Assembly: GCA_964511555.1 (NCBI GenBank)
Contig: CAZEFR010000003.1
Span: 1-64,000 of the forward strand
From: CAIZGX01 sp964511555
Lineage (GTDB): Bacteria > Bacteroidota > Bacteroidia > Flavobacteriales_D > Sanyastnellaceae
Direction: 5' to 3'
Length of the DNA stretch: 64,000 nt
Positions 8,237-17,580 of this stretch are shown here, piece by piece. The notes below the pieces were generated by a model. It was not told where the DNA came from. It did no database searches and saw only the letters and a list, made by a program, of their open reading frames with translations. Made by a program: the position numbers and the translations under genes. Every line of letters begins with the position of its first letter. The first letter of the stretch is position 1.

Positions 8237-8548
8237 ATGGAGAAGGCCGCATTAACAGAAGCAATTATTGCCAAACTAAAAACCATTTTCGATCCTGAAA
8301 TTCCTGTAGACATTTATGAATTGGGATTGATTTACGGAATTGACATTGCGGAAGACGCATCTGTGAAAATAACCATGACACTCACCTCGCCTTCTTGTCC
8401 GGTTGCTGAAACCTTGCCCCCTGAAGTTGAAGACAAAATCAAATCGGTTGAAGGCGTCTCAGACTGTAAGGTTGAAATTACCTGGGAGCCCACCTGGGAC
8501 AAAAGCATGATGAGTCAGGAAGCTCAACTTGAGCTTGGTTTTTTGTAA
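8237..8548 (+). CDS. SufT-like MIP18/DUF59 protein of the SUF operon
   Basis: A 103-residue DUF59 (MIP18) domain protein with the family motifs DPEIPVDIYELGLIY (residues 20-34) and TSPSCPVAE, which contains Cys54. Members linked to SUF operons (SufT) act in Fe-S cluster maturation or carriage; the exact step is not settled. It starts two bases after sufE and is the last gene of the operon. No clear hairpin terminator follows. Confidence 0.9.
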   Translation: MEKAALTEAIIAKLKTIFDPEIPVDIYELGLIYGIDIAEDASVKITMTLTSPSCPVAETLPPEVEDKIKSVEGVSDCKVEITWEPTWDKSMMSQEAQLELGFL

Positions 8549-8558
8549 ATGACCGATT

Positions 8559-8587
8559 TTTGGCTAAACAGAGTTAACTTTGGCTAA
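8559..8587 (+). promoter_or_regulatory. candidate promoter with paired TTTGGCTAA repeats before the SulP gene
   Basis: TAACTTTG (8575-8582) matches the -7 consensus TAnnTTTG. TTTGGCTAA occurs at 8559-8567 and again at 8579-8587, exactly 20 bases apart, which puts both copies on the same face of the helix with one copy overlapping the -7 box. This could be an activator or repressor site for the transporter gene. Confidence 0.4.
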
Positions 8588-8649
8588 GTGGCAAAAGAAA
8601 ATTCAGTCAGACGAAAAACGGCTCATTTAAGACGGTGTAATCCTATTCT

Positions 8650-10278
8650 ATGAATACAAAACTTGTACCATCTGATTGGTGGAAAGGACTTTCACAGAAT
8701 TGGAAATCCGATTTGTCTTCCGGTTTCATTGTAGCCTTATTGGCTCTTCCTCTATCTTTAGGCATAGCAGCAGCCTCTGATTTTCCTCCTATTTTCGGTC
8801 TGGTTACTGCCATGATTGGGGGCGTTGTTGTAAGTTTTTTAGCGGGTTCAGTGCTAACCATAAAAGGTCCTGCAGCCGGACTTATTGTTATTGTTGCAGG
8901 TGCCGTTGGTGAGTTTGCCTCAGGGGCTCCTGTTGGCTCGAGTGTGGCAGATGCTACTGCTTACGGTTGGCACCTCGCTCTCGGCGCTGTGGTGGTTGCG
9001 GGGGTTGTTCAGGTTGTCTTTGGCTTGCTTAAGTTCGGATCGTTCAGTGACTTCTTCCCTCTATCTGCTGTTCACGGGATGTTGGCGGCCATTGGAATAA
9101 TTATCATGAGCAAGCAACTGCACGTTTTGGTTGGCGTAAACCCCCTTAGCCCAAGCGGTAAACCTATGGTAGAACCCTTGGAACTTATTGCAGAACTCAA
9201 AAACACATTTGCGAATCTGCTCACGCACAAAGAAGTTGTCTTCATTGGATTCATAAGTTTAGCAATTGTCTTCCTCTGGCCGCTATTAAAAAATCAATAC
9301 CTAAAAAAAATACCAACTGCCCTCGTTGTGCTTGTTGTTGCAATTCCTCTTGGGAAATTTCTTCAGCTACAAAATGAAAATGGAGTCACTCCTTTGTTGG
9401 AATTCAAAAGCGGGTTATTTGACGTTATTGGTATTAACGTCAGTTTTGAAGGAATTTCTATGTTCGGAACATTTGTAAAATACGTCCTCATGTTCGCACT
9501 AGTAGGAAGCCTTGAAGCCCTGCTCACCGTTAAAGCAACAGATATGCTAGACCCCTTCCACCGTAAATCCAATGCAAACAAGGACTTAATTGCGGTGGGC
9601 GTTGGTAACATAATAGCTGGCAGTCTTGGTGGCCTTCCCATGATTAGTGAAGTCGCACGTTCTTCTTCGAATGTCAGCAACGGAGCTAAAACAAGATGGG
9701 CGAACTTTTTCCACGGGCTGATTATTCTTGTTTTTCTTGTTTTTGCAGTTTCATTTAGCAACTTAATTCCCAAAGCTGCATTGGCTGCATTGCTGATTGG
9801 GGTCGGAATTAAACTTGCTCATCCGAGAGAATTCATTCACATGTTCCAAATTGGAAAAGAACAATTATTGGTGTTTCTCGTAACCATTGTTTTTACTTTG
9901 GTGACAGATATTCTAATTGGAATTGCTGCAGGCGTCTTGGCGGAAGTAATTGTTCTCATCGTGAGTGGAGCCTCTCTTTCATCGCTTTTCAAAGCCCAAG
10001 CCGAGGTTGCCTTTTTAGATAACAGATACGAAGTCACTGTAAGTCGCGCTGCCGTATTTACCAACTTCTTAGCCATAAGAAACAAACTCGAGTCTATTCC
10101 GGTTTCTTCGCATATTACCATTCGATTTGAAAACGAAAGAATCATTGACTACTCGGCCATGGAACAATTTCTCATCTTCAAAACACGATACGAGAGAGAA
10201 GGAGGAAGCGTAATTATCGAAGGGTCTGACAATTACAAAGCTCTAAGAAAAAAACATCCAAACAATAATAAAAGCTAG
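8650..10278 (+). CDS. SulP-family anion transporter with STAS domain
   Basis: A 542-residue inner-membrane protein with about 11-14 hydrophobic segments. It carries the SulP signatures GFIVALLALPLSLGIAAASD near the N-terminus and a NIIAGSLGGLPMISEVARSS segment in the middle, followed by a C-terminal cytoplasmic STAS-like domain (about residues 445-540). Family members exchange or symport sulfate, bicarbonate or other anions. In marine bacteria many are Na+-dependent bicarbonate uptake systems (BicA type), but no carbonic anhydrase is adjacent to decide this. Followed after 18 bases by the DUF2490 gene, so probably cotranscribed. Confidence 0.88.
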   Translation: MNTKLVPSDWWKGLSQNWKSDLSSGFIVALLALPLSLGIAAASDFPPIFGLVTAMIGGVVVSFLAGSVLTIKGPAAGLIVIVAGAVGEFASGAPVGSSVADATAYGWHLALGAVVVAGVVQVVFGLLKFGSFSDFFPLSAVHGMLAAIGIIIMSKQLHVLVGVNPLSPSGKPMVEPLELIAELKNTFANLLTHKEVVFIGFISLAIVFLWPLLKNQYLKKIPTALVVLVVAIPLGKFLQLQNENGVTPLLEFKSGLFDVIGINVSFEGISMFGTFVKYVLMFALVGSLEALLTVKATDMLDPFHRKSNANKDLIAVGVGNIIAGSLGGLPMISEVARSSSNVSNGAKTRWANFFHGLIILVFLVFAVSFSNLIPKAALAALLIGVGIKLAHPREFIHMFQIGKEQLLVFLVTIVFTLVTDILIGIAAGVLAEVIVLIVSGASLSSLFKAQAEVAFLDNRYEVTVSRAAVFTNFLAIRNKLESIPVSSHITIRFENERIIDYSAMEQFLIFKTRYEREGGSVIIEGSDNYKALRKKHPNNNKS

Positions 10279-10296
10279 TTCGCTAACAACTCTAAA

Positions 10297-11061
10297 ATGA
10301 GAACACTTCTTTTTCTCACAGCAGCACTCTTTAGCTTTTATTCGAGCTTCGCTCAATCTTCTACGCGTAATACACAACCTAACAACAACGGTTGGTTCAT
10401 GTATTTTGGAGATCATAAATTTTCTGAACATTGGGGAATTCACTTGGAAGCCCAATTCAGAAGGAATGAAATTGTAGCGAAACCTCTTCAACTTCTTTTA
10501 AGAACCGGAGTGAATTATCATTTCGCTCCGAATGCTTTTGCGACAGCAGGATATTGTTATGTGCACACTTCGCCTTATGGTGTATTTCCGGCTAAATCGG
10601 GTTTTCCGGAAAACAGATTTTGGGAACAGCTTCAAGTGAAATCGCAAGCTGGACGCATTGAAGTGATTACGCGTTTGCGCTTAGAACAGCGGTTCTCAAA
10701 ACTTCCTGTGATTCAGTCTACAGGAGAATACGCACCAGGCGACGATGTGTATACAAACCGCGCGCGAGTTCTTGTGCGTCTATCAATACCATTCAAAGGA
10801 AAAACCATTGAAGATAAATCATTGTACTTCTCCTGCTACGACGAAGTGTTCGTCAACTTCGGAGAAAATGTGCAGGCTAACCTCTTTGATCAAAACCGAG
10901 CCTACGCTGCTATCGGTTACAAAATTCCAAAATGGGGAAGACTTGAAATCGGCTACATGAATCAACTACTTGTAAAGGCAGACGGAGTGAAGATTGAAAA
11001 CAACCACACGCTTCAAGTTGGATTTATTTCGACTATCGATTTTCGAAAAAAACAAAACTAG
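10297..11061 (+). CDS. DUF2490 outer-membrane protein
   Basis: A 254-residue protein with signal peptide MRTLLFLTAALFSFYSSFAQ. The body matches DUF2490 features: an early WFMYFGDHKFSEHWGIHLE segment, then RLRLEQRF and a C-terminal series of amphipathic strands (GRLEIGYMNQLL, HTLQVGFIST) consistent with an outer-membrane beta-barrel. The function of the family is unknown. The 18-base distance to the SulP gene suggests one transcript, perhaps a matching outer-membrane channel, although that is inference. Confidence 0.75.
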   Translation: MRTLLFLTAALFSFYSSFAQSSTRNTQPNNNGWFMYFGDHKFSEHWGIHLEAQFRRNEIVAKPLQLLLRTGVNYHFAPNAFATAGYCYVHTSPYGVFPAKSGFPENRFWEQLQVKSQAGRIEVITRLRLEQRFSKLPVIQSTGEYAPGDDVYTNRARVLVRLSIPFKGKTIEDKSLYFSCYDEVFVNFGENVQANLFDQNRAYAAIGYKIPKWGRLEIGYMNQLLVKADGVKIENNHTLQVGFISTIDFRKKQN

Positions 11062-11068
11062 CCGAAGG

Positions 11069-11116
11069 CTCCTTGCGAAGCACCTTGTGCAACATCTTGC
11101 AAAGCATCTTACATTT
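11069..11116 (+). repeat. four degenerate 12-base tandem repeats
   Basis: CTCCTTGCGAAG, CACCTTGTGCAA, CATCTTGCAAAG and CATCTTACATTT follow each other without spacers. They share CWYCTTGC at the same position in three of the four units. The last unit supplies most of the -7 box of the next gene. Word usage recalls the other intergenic repeats at 1617 and 2546. Confidence 0.6.
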
Positions 11117-11117
11117 G
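11110..11117 (+). promoter_or_regulatory. -7 box TACATTTG, four bases before an ATG
   Basis: Exact TAnnTTTG match ending four bases before the ATG at 11122, so the predicted transcript would be leaderless. The box overlaps the last unit of the 12-base tandem repeat. Confidence 0.45.
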
Positions 11118-11121
11118 CCTC

Positions 11122-11625
11122 ATGACCGGTGCGAATTGTTTTCGGAAACGAATAGTTGGAATAACACTTTTGCTATCCCTCATTTCGTGTGCAACGGATC
11201 AAGAAAAGGCACGCGACTACAACAACAAGATAACACTTGAATTAGAAACATGTGGTGTTGCTATTTTTCAGTTGGAAGAACAACTGGGCCAACCACAAAA
11301 TCTCAATGCATTTTATTCCAAAGCGGAAATTACATTAAGTGGTGCAAAAGAAAATTTGAATAAAATTGGCAACTTCAAGGAAGATACGCTCCTCATTAAT
11401 CCCGCTCTTCGAACCGTAGTAAAGTTTCAGGAAATTCTTTCCACCTACTACAAGCCATTGTGTAATTTGCATCAACTTCCGAAAGAGCAAATTTCTTTCG
11501 CAACCACCGATAGCTGTAGGGTTCTGCGCATGTTCATTCAAAACGAATCGGTCTTCACACAACAAGATTTCGAAAACGCGCAACAGTCTTTTGCCGACAA
11601 GTATAAACTTGATTTAGCCGAATAA
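11122..11625 (+). CDS. hypothetical lipoprotein
   Basis: A 167-residue protein with a lipoprotein signal: basic start FRKR, hydrophobic IVGITLLLSL, lipobox LISC at about residues 20-23. The mature part is helical and charged (ARDYNNKITLELETCGVAIF, then EEQLGQPQNL), with three further cysteines and no repeats. I do not recognise the family. The predicted location is the periplasmic face of the inner or outer membrane. It has its own promoter-like box and is about 80 bases from the next lipoprotein gene. Confidence 0.65.
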   Translation: MTGANCFRKRIVGITLLLSLISCATDQEKARDYNNKITLELETCGVAIFQLEEQLGQPQNLNAFYSKAEITLSGAKENLNKIGNFKEDTLLINPALRTVVKFQEILSTYYKPLCNLHQLPKEQISFATTDSCRVLRMFIQNESVFTQQDFENAQQSFADKYKLDLAE

Positions 11626-11704
11626 ACAGCATATAACTTATAGGAATTTGGCATAAACATGTGGTGCCAAGTGGTTCTTCCTTTGGCTCAAAATTATTTG
11701 AGTC

Positions 11705-12236
11705 ATGAAAACCAAAAAAACAATTCTCTCCCTCTCTCTTTTATTCGCGCTCTATTCGTGCGACAAAGAGAACCCCATTCCCAACATTCAATGTCGCGTT
11801 GTTGAGCAAGGCTCCAACGTGCCTATTCCCTTCGCGCAAGTGCAATGGTACGAGCTTGAAGGATTCGGAAGTACAGTTACCTACGTGCCTTCCTTCATCT
11901 CCATTGCAAATGAATACGGTGAATTCGAAATGCCGAAAGATGCAACAGTAGACATTGCCAAAGCCGTTGCGAATTCATCTGATCAATACTCCGAATTCGG
12001 ATTCACAGATGTTTCCTTCCATGCAGGAAATCCTTCAATGTCTATTCCCGTTTCGTGCAAAGCCTCCTTGCGACTTCAACTCATTGACGATGTCAACACG
12101 CAGCAGAACATTGTGGGCGCTTCCTTCGAAGTGAGCAACGGCTTTCGCGGAATACCACAAGAAGCCGATTTAGCCGGACATGGAGCAGAATGCTTCTTTG
12201 AAGTGCCGGCACATTTCCCCATAGAACTTGAAATAA
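11705..12236 (+). CDS. lipoprotein of unknown function, 3' end lost in assembly gap
   Basis: The 177 visible residues begin MKTKKTILSLSLLFALYSCD, a lipoprotein signal with lipobox YSCD. The mature part reads like a carboxypeptidase-regulatory or Ig-like surface domain (NIQCRVVEQGSNVPIPFAQV, then NEYGEFEMPKDATVDIAKA). The frame runs open into the N gap at 12237. Beyond the gap this frame closes quickly while another frame stays open, so either the gap size is not 100 bases (very likely, since 100 Ns is a placeholder) or the gap hides a gene boundary. A lipobox and a T9SS C-terminal domain rarely occur in one protein, so I treat this as a separate gene. Confidence 0.6.
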
Positions 12237-12336
12237 NNNNNNNNNNNNNNNNNNNNNNNNNNNNNNNNNNNNNNNNNNNNNNNNNNNNNNNNNNNNNNNN
12301 NNNNNNNNNNNNNNNNNNNNNNNNNNNNNNNNNNNN
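12237..12336. other. assembly gap of 100 N
   Basis: Exactly 100 unknown bases, the usual placeholder for a gap of unestimated length. It breaks the lipoprotein gene and hides the start of the following T9SS gene. Confidence 0.98.
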
Positions 12337-15300
12337 ATTCGAAATCTTCCCAACACGAATAACACAACACACCTGGAAGTGTGGGACGTTAAATACATGC
12401 GCGAGTCGAGCAACGTGGCCGATACCAGCCAATTTATTTTGAGCAATACGCAAACACTTACTCCTGGTGTTCAGGTGTTCAACACAAGTAACTTCATTCA
12501 CTCGAATTACTATTCGAACACGACCGTTCAAGCAATCAGTTTCGATGCAGGAACAACCTGGAATTCCCTCGTGAACAATTCCATTTCAACCGTCATTCCT
12601 TCCAACACAAATTCGTTTTCTGTTGCTGTGAAATACTCAGTGAACGGCACCACGAAAAAAACCGGAATCAAATTTCAAGTTGAAACTAAGAGTCTTATTA
12701 ACCCAGACACTGCGCCGTGGCAAGTGAGTAGCTCTTTCGAAATTGATACGCTTGTTGGAAACGATTTCGTGAAAGGCAATGCCTACACGCTGCTGAGCAC
12801 AGACGGTGTCTTCGATAAGCCATTTGTGTTTGTTGAAGGAATTGACTTCGGGACTGATCATCTTCCAACAAGAAATGGAACATTCGGATGGGATGCGTTT
12901 TCTTCCGGTGCGTCAACTGGACAATACGCCATGCTTGAGCTAATGCCCTATTGGATAGACACGCTTCAACAACATGGATATGATTTAGTGCTAGTCGATT
13001 TTTACGATGGCGCGCGCGACATTCGAGAAAATGCAGTACTCCTTGAAAAAATCATTCGCCTCTGCAACGCACATAAGAACAGCAACGAAAGCATTGTCGT
13101 TGCGGGCGCAAGTATGGGGGGACTTATCGCGCGTTATGCTTTGCGTAACATGGAAATTCAAAACAAACAACATTGCGCACGATTGTACATAAGCCTAGAC
13201 GCTCCCCATTTAGGCGCCTACATTCCGCTGAGTCTTCAATCGACTTTACACTTTATGGCGCCGCACAGCTCGGCTGCGCATAGCTTCGTCAACGACAAAT
13301 TGCAACGTCCGGCAGCTAAACAACTCCTCTTCTATCAGTGGGGTGTTCAAAACCCACTTCTTCCACCTAGCTTCCTGAATTTTCAAACGGAACTCAACAA
13401 CATGGGACTTCCAAGAAACTGCAGAAACATTGCAGTTGCGAATGGAAACAAAAATGGAATTGGACTTTCAACCAACACCACTGAGCCCCTGCTTACAGAA
13501 TCGTGTAATGCATCGAATCTTGTGGGGGGAGATGAATTCAGGTTGAACCTTTTTCCTCTTCCCGGCTCGAACGATTATCTTGAAAACACGAGCACGCAAA
13601 GGGTTATTGCAGATCTCAAAATTAGCGAAGTAGACACCGAATTTTTAAGCATCTCCATTTCACAATACAGCGCTAGACCTATGGTTTCGGTGAACGCACT
13701 TCCGTTCGACTACTCGTGCGGAGGATACTCCTCTTCTATCAAAGAGTTTGTAGACGCCATTAACGAAACGTCAGCCTTCAACAGTGCGTGTGGTACCATC
13801 AACACCGATCAATTCGAATTGTATCACAACTTCGTCCCAACAACAAGTGCGCTGCATTGCAATGTTAATGAACCATTCACTACCATAAATGAAGAAGAAA
13901 TTCCTTTCGACAATTGGTATGCCCCTTCAGGAAATAATCAACCACACTCTGGAATCAACTACGGAAACCTAGCGTTCATTGCTGAAGAAGTATTCGCCGA
14001 TGAACTACCGAATGGACATTCGGTTTTTAGAATGAATATCGAAAACGGAATGAACTTCAACTTTGGAAATTCTGGTTTGCAAGTTCTTCCTTCAACAATC
14101 ATTGAAAACAATGCTGTTGTGAGCATTGGTGCATTGGGAGTAAGTCATTCTTCTTTGAACAGCCTTGTCTTTCCTAGCGATGAGGTAAACATTGAAACAG
14201 GCATTGACTGTGGACAAGGAAGCATAGATATTCGTGAAGGTGGAGAGCTTCACATTGGAGATGCAGCGGGCACCGTGAACGCTTCACTGCGTGTTCAGGA
14301 AACAACAACCGTTAATCTTCAAGACAACGGAATGTTATTCATTCATCCGCATGGAAAGCTCGTTCTAGAAAACAATTCAACCTTAAACCTACTCGGAGGA
14401 ACGCTTCACGTGGAAGGGAAAGTTGTGCTTCTTCCCGGAGGGAAAATTGTTTTCTCTTCAGGAGAAGTCGTTTTAAACAACACAGACGCTTCCATTGAAT
14501 TTCGTGGCGGTCAACTTCACTTAAACGCACAAGCCGATTTCAATGTTGAAGCCATTCATGGCGGGTTCGATGTGTATTCTTCTTGGAATGAAATAGACGT
14601 GATCTTCGCGTCGGGAAGCCGCATGCATGTTGAAGGAATTGGTTCGGAAAACACACTGCTACGCATTCATGAAGGCGCTATGTTCAACGAATCTGGAACC
14701 GCCAATTACATTCGTTTTGAAAACGGAAAAATTGAACTTGAAGAAAACGCAACGCTTCTTTCCTACCAACGAATGTTCTTCAATAATACAGAAATCATGG
14801 GTGCTGAACACGCACTGTGTCAAGTCGACTACAACAGTCTTTCCTTCTTAAACTCTTCTTCCAACAATTGCAGAATAAATAGTAACTATGGAAAACTGTC
14901 TGCTGTGAATTCCGATTTCACAAACAACAGTGCAATAAGCGTTCGTTATGGAAACTACAACTTCCAAGAGTGTGTTTTCAATGCGTCGAACCTACTTTCT
15001 GAACATTTGAAATCGTTGAGTAAAATCAAAAACTCGGTTTTCGAAAACAACGCGATTGCACTTTCAGATTACAGTCTAATTGAAATCGGAATAACCTCTT
15101 GCACCTTCAACAACAACGCAATCGCTGCGCAAAAGAAAGGGGGCGTATTCACCATTCGTTGCTCTGAATTTTCACAGAACGGAACGGCTTTAGAAATTGG
15201 AAAAGGATGTGTGTTAAACATGTCTTCGAGCAGCGCCGGCGGATACAATGTTTTCGCATTGAACGACGAGCATATTCATTTCTACCACAGCTCAACTCCT

Positions 15301-15871
15301 TTACTCAACAAAGGGTTTAACGCTTTCAGCGGAGCCACCGATTGCAATCTCTGCGGAAACATTGCAACCATCACTTCAATGAATTGTACGCCCATTTCAT
15401 TGGCCAGTGCCCACAATCAATGGCTACCCATTGCGTCGGGTAGTTCAGGTATCGCGCTATTCACCTCCAACACTTGCGCGAACGGATCGCAAAGTATCAT
15501 TNNNNNNNNNNNNNNNNNNNNNNNNNNNNNNNNNNNNNNNNNNNNNNNNNNNNNNNNNNNNNNNNNNNNNNNNNNNNNNNNNNNNNNNNNNNNNNNNNNN
15601 NTGCTTTTCCAATGACAAGCAATTCGATATTCAATCAGAAAAAATCATTCCTTCCGTCAACAATGGCCAATTCACTCTGAAACTCAGCAGGAAAAGCAGA
15701 TCTGTAAAATGGAAAATCATTTCTTCATCTGGAAAAACAATAGAAGAAGGAATGCAACAAGAATGCGCGGAAATAACATTCGATGTGACTATTCCAAACG
15801 GAATTTACTTCTTACAATTTATATTGGAAGATGGAAATACGAAGACTGAAAAATTTGTAATTGAAAACTAA
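12337..15871 (+). CDS. T9SS-secreted alpha/beta-hydrolase with beta-helix region (5' end and an internal part missing)
   Basis: The frame is open from the first gap (IRNLPNTNNTTHLEVWDVKY) to the second gap at 15502, and a further frame runs to 15871. The N-terminal part is Ig-like. Next comes an esterase/lipase-like alpha/beta-hydrolase with the nucleophile elbow GASMGG (serine codon 13111-13113), preceded by FVEGIDFG and YDLVLVDFYDGARD. The C-terminal third is rich in short Asn/Ile strands typical of a right-handed beta-helix. After the second gap, residues NNGQFTLKL, SSSGKTIEEG and NGIYFLQFILEDG form a type A T9SS sorting domain. The protein should therefore be exported across the outer membrane and anchored or released. 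The gene ends one base before nhaD on the other strand. Confidence 0.75.
15502..15601. other. assembly gap of 100 N
   Basis: A second block of exactly 100 Ns, inside the C-terminal part of the T9SS esterase. The frame before the gap and the frame after it differ as drawn, which is expected if the true gap length is unknown. Confidence 0.98.
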
Positions 15872-17179
15872 TTACAGGTGCAAGAGAATATAAACTCCTG
15901 CGCCGCTGAAGAAACCCAGTAGGGCCCAAAGTGAAATGTTCTTCAAGTACCATGTGAACGACATCTTCTCTAGCCCCATTGCAGCAACACCTGCGGCAGA
16001 TCCAATGATGAGCATACTGCCGCCGGTGCCTGCAGTGTAGGCCAAAAAATGCCAGAATGTTCCGTCTTGCACAAAGTGCGAAGCCCATACATCAAGAGTA
16101 CCCGCTGCTTCAACAGGGTACATCCCAATGCTTGCGGCAACTAGCGGAACATTGTCTACAATAGCAGACAAGAAACCAATTGCAATGTTTATTGCGTATG
16201 TGTTCTGAAGCTGATCTTTCAGCCAAACAGAAAGATGAGCCAAATGACCTGCTTCTTGCAATGCGCTTACTGAGAGTAAAATTCCCAAGAAGAAAAGAAC
16301 AGAAGGCATATCAATTTTTCGCAATGCACTTAATGCTGAGTACTTCGCTTTATCGGAATCCATTTTTCTTCCGTTCATAAGGTCTGTAACAAGCCAAAGC
16401 ACACCCACCGAAATCATCATTCCCATGAATGGGGGGAGGTGCGTTATGGTTTTAAAGACAGGTACGAATAATAATCCGCCTAAGCCCAAAGCGAACACAA
16501 TCATTTGCTTAGACCGAGCTAAATCTGTAGAAGCAGTTTCTATCGAAGCTGGTCTTTGAATGTTCCCTTTTAAAATAAAGGTCAAAACAAACAATGGAAC
16601 AAGAAGACTGACAAGGCTCGGGATAAACAACTCTGTAATCACAGCTTTAGAAGTCAATTGTCCGCCAATCCAGAGCATCGTCGTTGTCACATCACCAATA
16701 GGGCTCCATGCACCTCCTGAATTCGCAGCAATGACAACAATTCCCGCAAAAAACCAACGCGTTTTCTGATCGCTAATAAGCTTACGCGCTAAGCTTACCA
16801 TTACAATTGTAGAAGTTAAATTATCTAAAGCAGCTGACAAGAAAAACGAAAGCAAAGCAACAATCCAAAGCAGTTTAACTTGATTGGTTGTTGAAATACG
16901 ATCCGTAATAATCGCAAATCCGTTGTGCGCATCAATGATTTCAACAATGGTCATGGCGCCCATTAAGAACAATAAGATTCCGGAAATTTCTTCAATGTGA
17001 TGACCCAATCTTCCTTCCAACACTTCGCGCGGAATTCCCGTTGGCGCTAGAACCAAAAGCGTCCAACACAAAACACCAGCAATTAACGCGGTGGCTGCCT
17101 TATCTATTTTCACAGCATGCTCTGCTGCGATAAGCACATACGATAAAACAAAGACAAACAGTAAAGCCGTTATCATCAT
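15872..17179 (-). CDS. nhaD: NhaD-type Na+/H+ antiporter
   Basis: A 435-residue membrane protein of the ion-transporter superfamily with about 12 hydrophobic segments. Segments typical of NhaD are present: GILLFLMGAMTIVEIIDAH, LDNLTSTIVMVSL, AANSGGAWSPIGDVTTTMLW, AIVDNVPLVAASIGMYP and AYTAGTGGSMLIIGSAAGVA. It exports Na+ in exchange for protons across the inner membrane. It is the last gene of an operon: its start overlaps the exbD stop by four bases. It ends one base from the oppositely oriented T9SS esterase, leaving no room for a separate terminator. Confidence 0.9.
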   Translation of the reverse strand: MMITALLFVFVLSYVLIAAEHAVKIDKAATALIAGVLCWTLLVLAPTGIPREVLEGRLGHHIEEISGILLFLMGAMTIVEIIDAHNGFAIITDRISTTNQVKLLWIVALLSFFLSAALDNLTSTIVMVSLARKLISDQKTRWFFAGIVVIAANSGGAWSPIGDVTTTMLWIGGQLTSKAVITELFIPSLVSLLVPLFVLTFILKGNIQRPASIETASTDLARSKQMIVFALGLGGLLFVPVFKTITHLPPFMGMMISVGVLWLVTDLMNGRKMDSDKAKYSALSALRKIDMPSVLFFLGILLSVSALQEAGHLAHLSVWLKDQLQNTYAINIAIGFLSAIVDNVPLVAASIGMYPVEAAGTLDVWASHFVQDGTFWHFLAYTAGTGGSMLIIGSAAGVAAMGLEKMSFTWYLKNISLWALLGFFSGAGVYILLHL

Positions 17180-17580
17180 TCTTGAATTTTTTCTGTTTTT
17201 AAATACATCCGAATATCACTCTTTGCTCCCAACTGCATCACTTCCACCAAATCTTGAACAGATAAATTTCGGTCCATTGAAATGGAACAGGTGCTCTCTG
17301 GAAATGTCTTTCCAATGTATTCCAATCGCTGCCCCAATTGCTCTACACTCATGGCTTCGCCATCTAAAAAATAATTGCGCTGGGCATCTACAGCTAACTG
17401 CAATGACTTCTTCGATTCTTTCTGTTGCGTTTCTCCTGCTTGGGGTAAAAGCACTTTAATCACGTTTGGATTCGCCAACGTAGAAAGAATGAGAAAAAAC
17501 AAAAGCAAGAAGAACATGATGTCGTTCAGCGCATGCGTGTTTACAACAGCACCTCTTTTCTTTCTTCTTTTTATATTCAT
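17176..17580 (-). CDS. ExbD/TolR-family biopolymer transport protein
   Basis: A 134-residue protein with a short basic cytoplasmic start (MNIKRRKKRGAVVNTHALND), one transmembrane helix (IMFFLLLFFLILSTLA) and a periplasmic domain. The membrane aspartate expected for proton-driven ExbD/TolR proteins is supplied by ALND just before the helix. With ExbB it forms an ion-driven motor, normally energising TonB or Tol, but no TonB or Tol partner is encoded nearby. It overlaps exbB and nhaD by four bases on each side, so all three are likely translated in a coupled way. Confidence 0.87.
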   Translation of the reverse strand: MNIKRRKKRGAVVNTHALNDIMFFLLLFFLILSTLANPNVIKVLLPQAGETQQKESKKSLQLAVDAQRNYFLDGEAMSVEQLGQRLEYIGKTFPESTCSISMDRNLSVQDLVEVMQLGAKSDIRMYLKTEKIQE

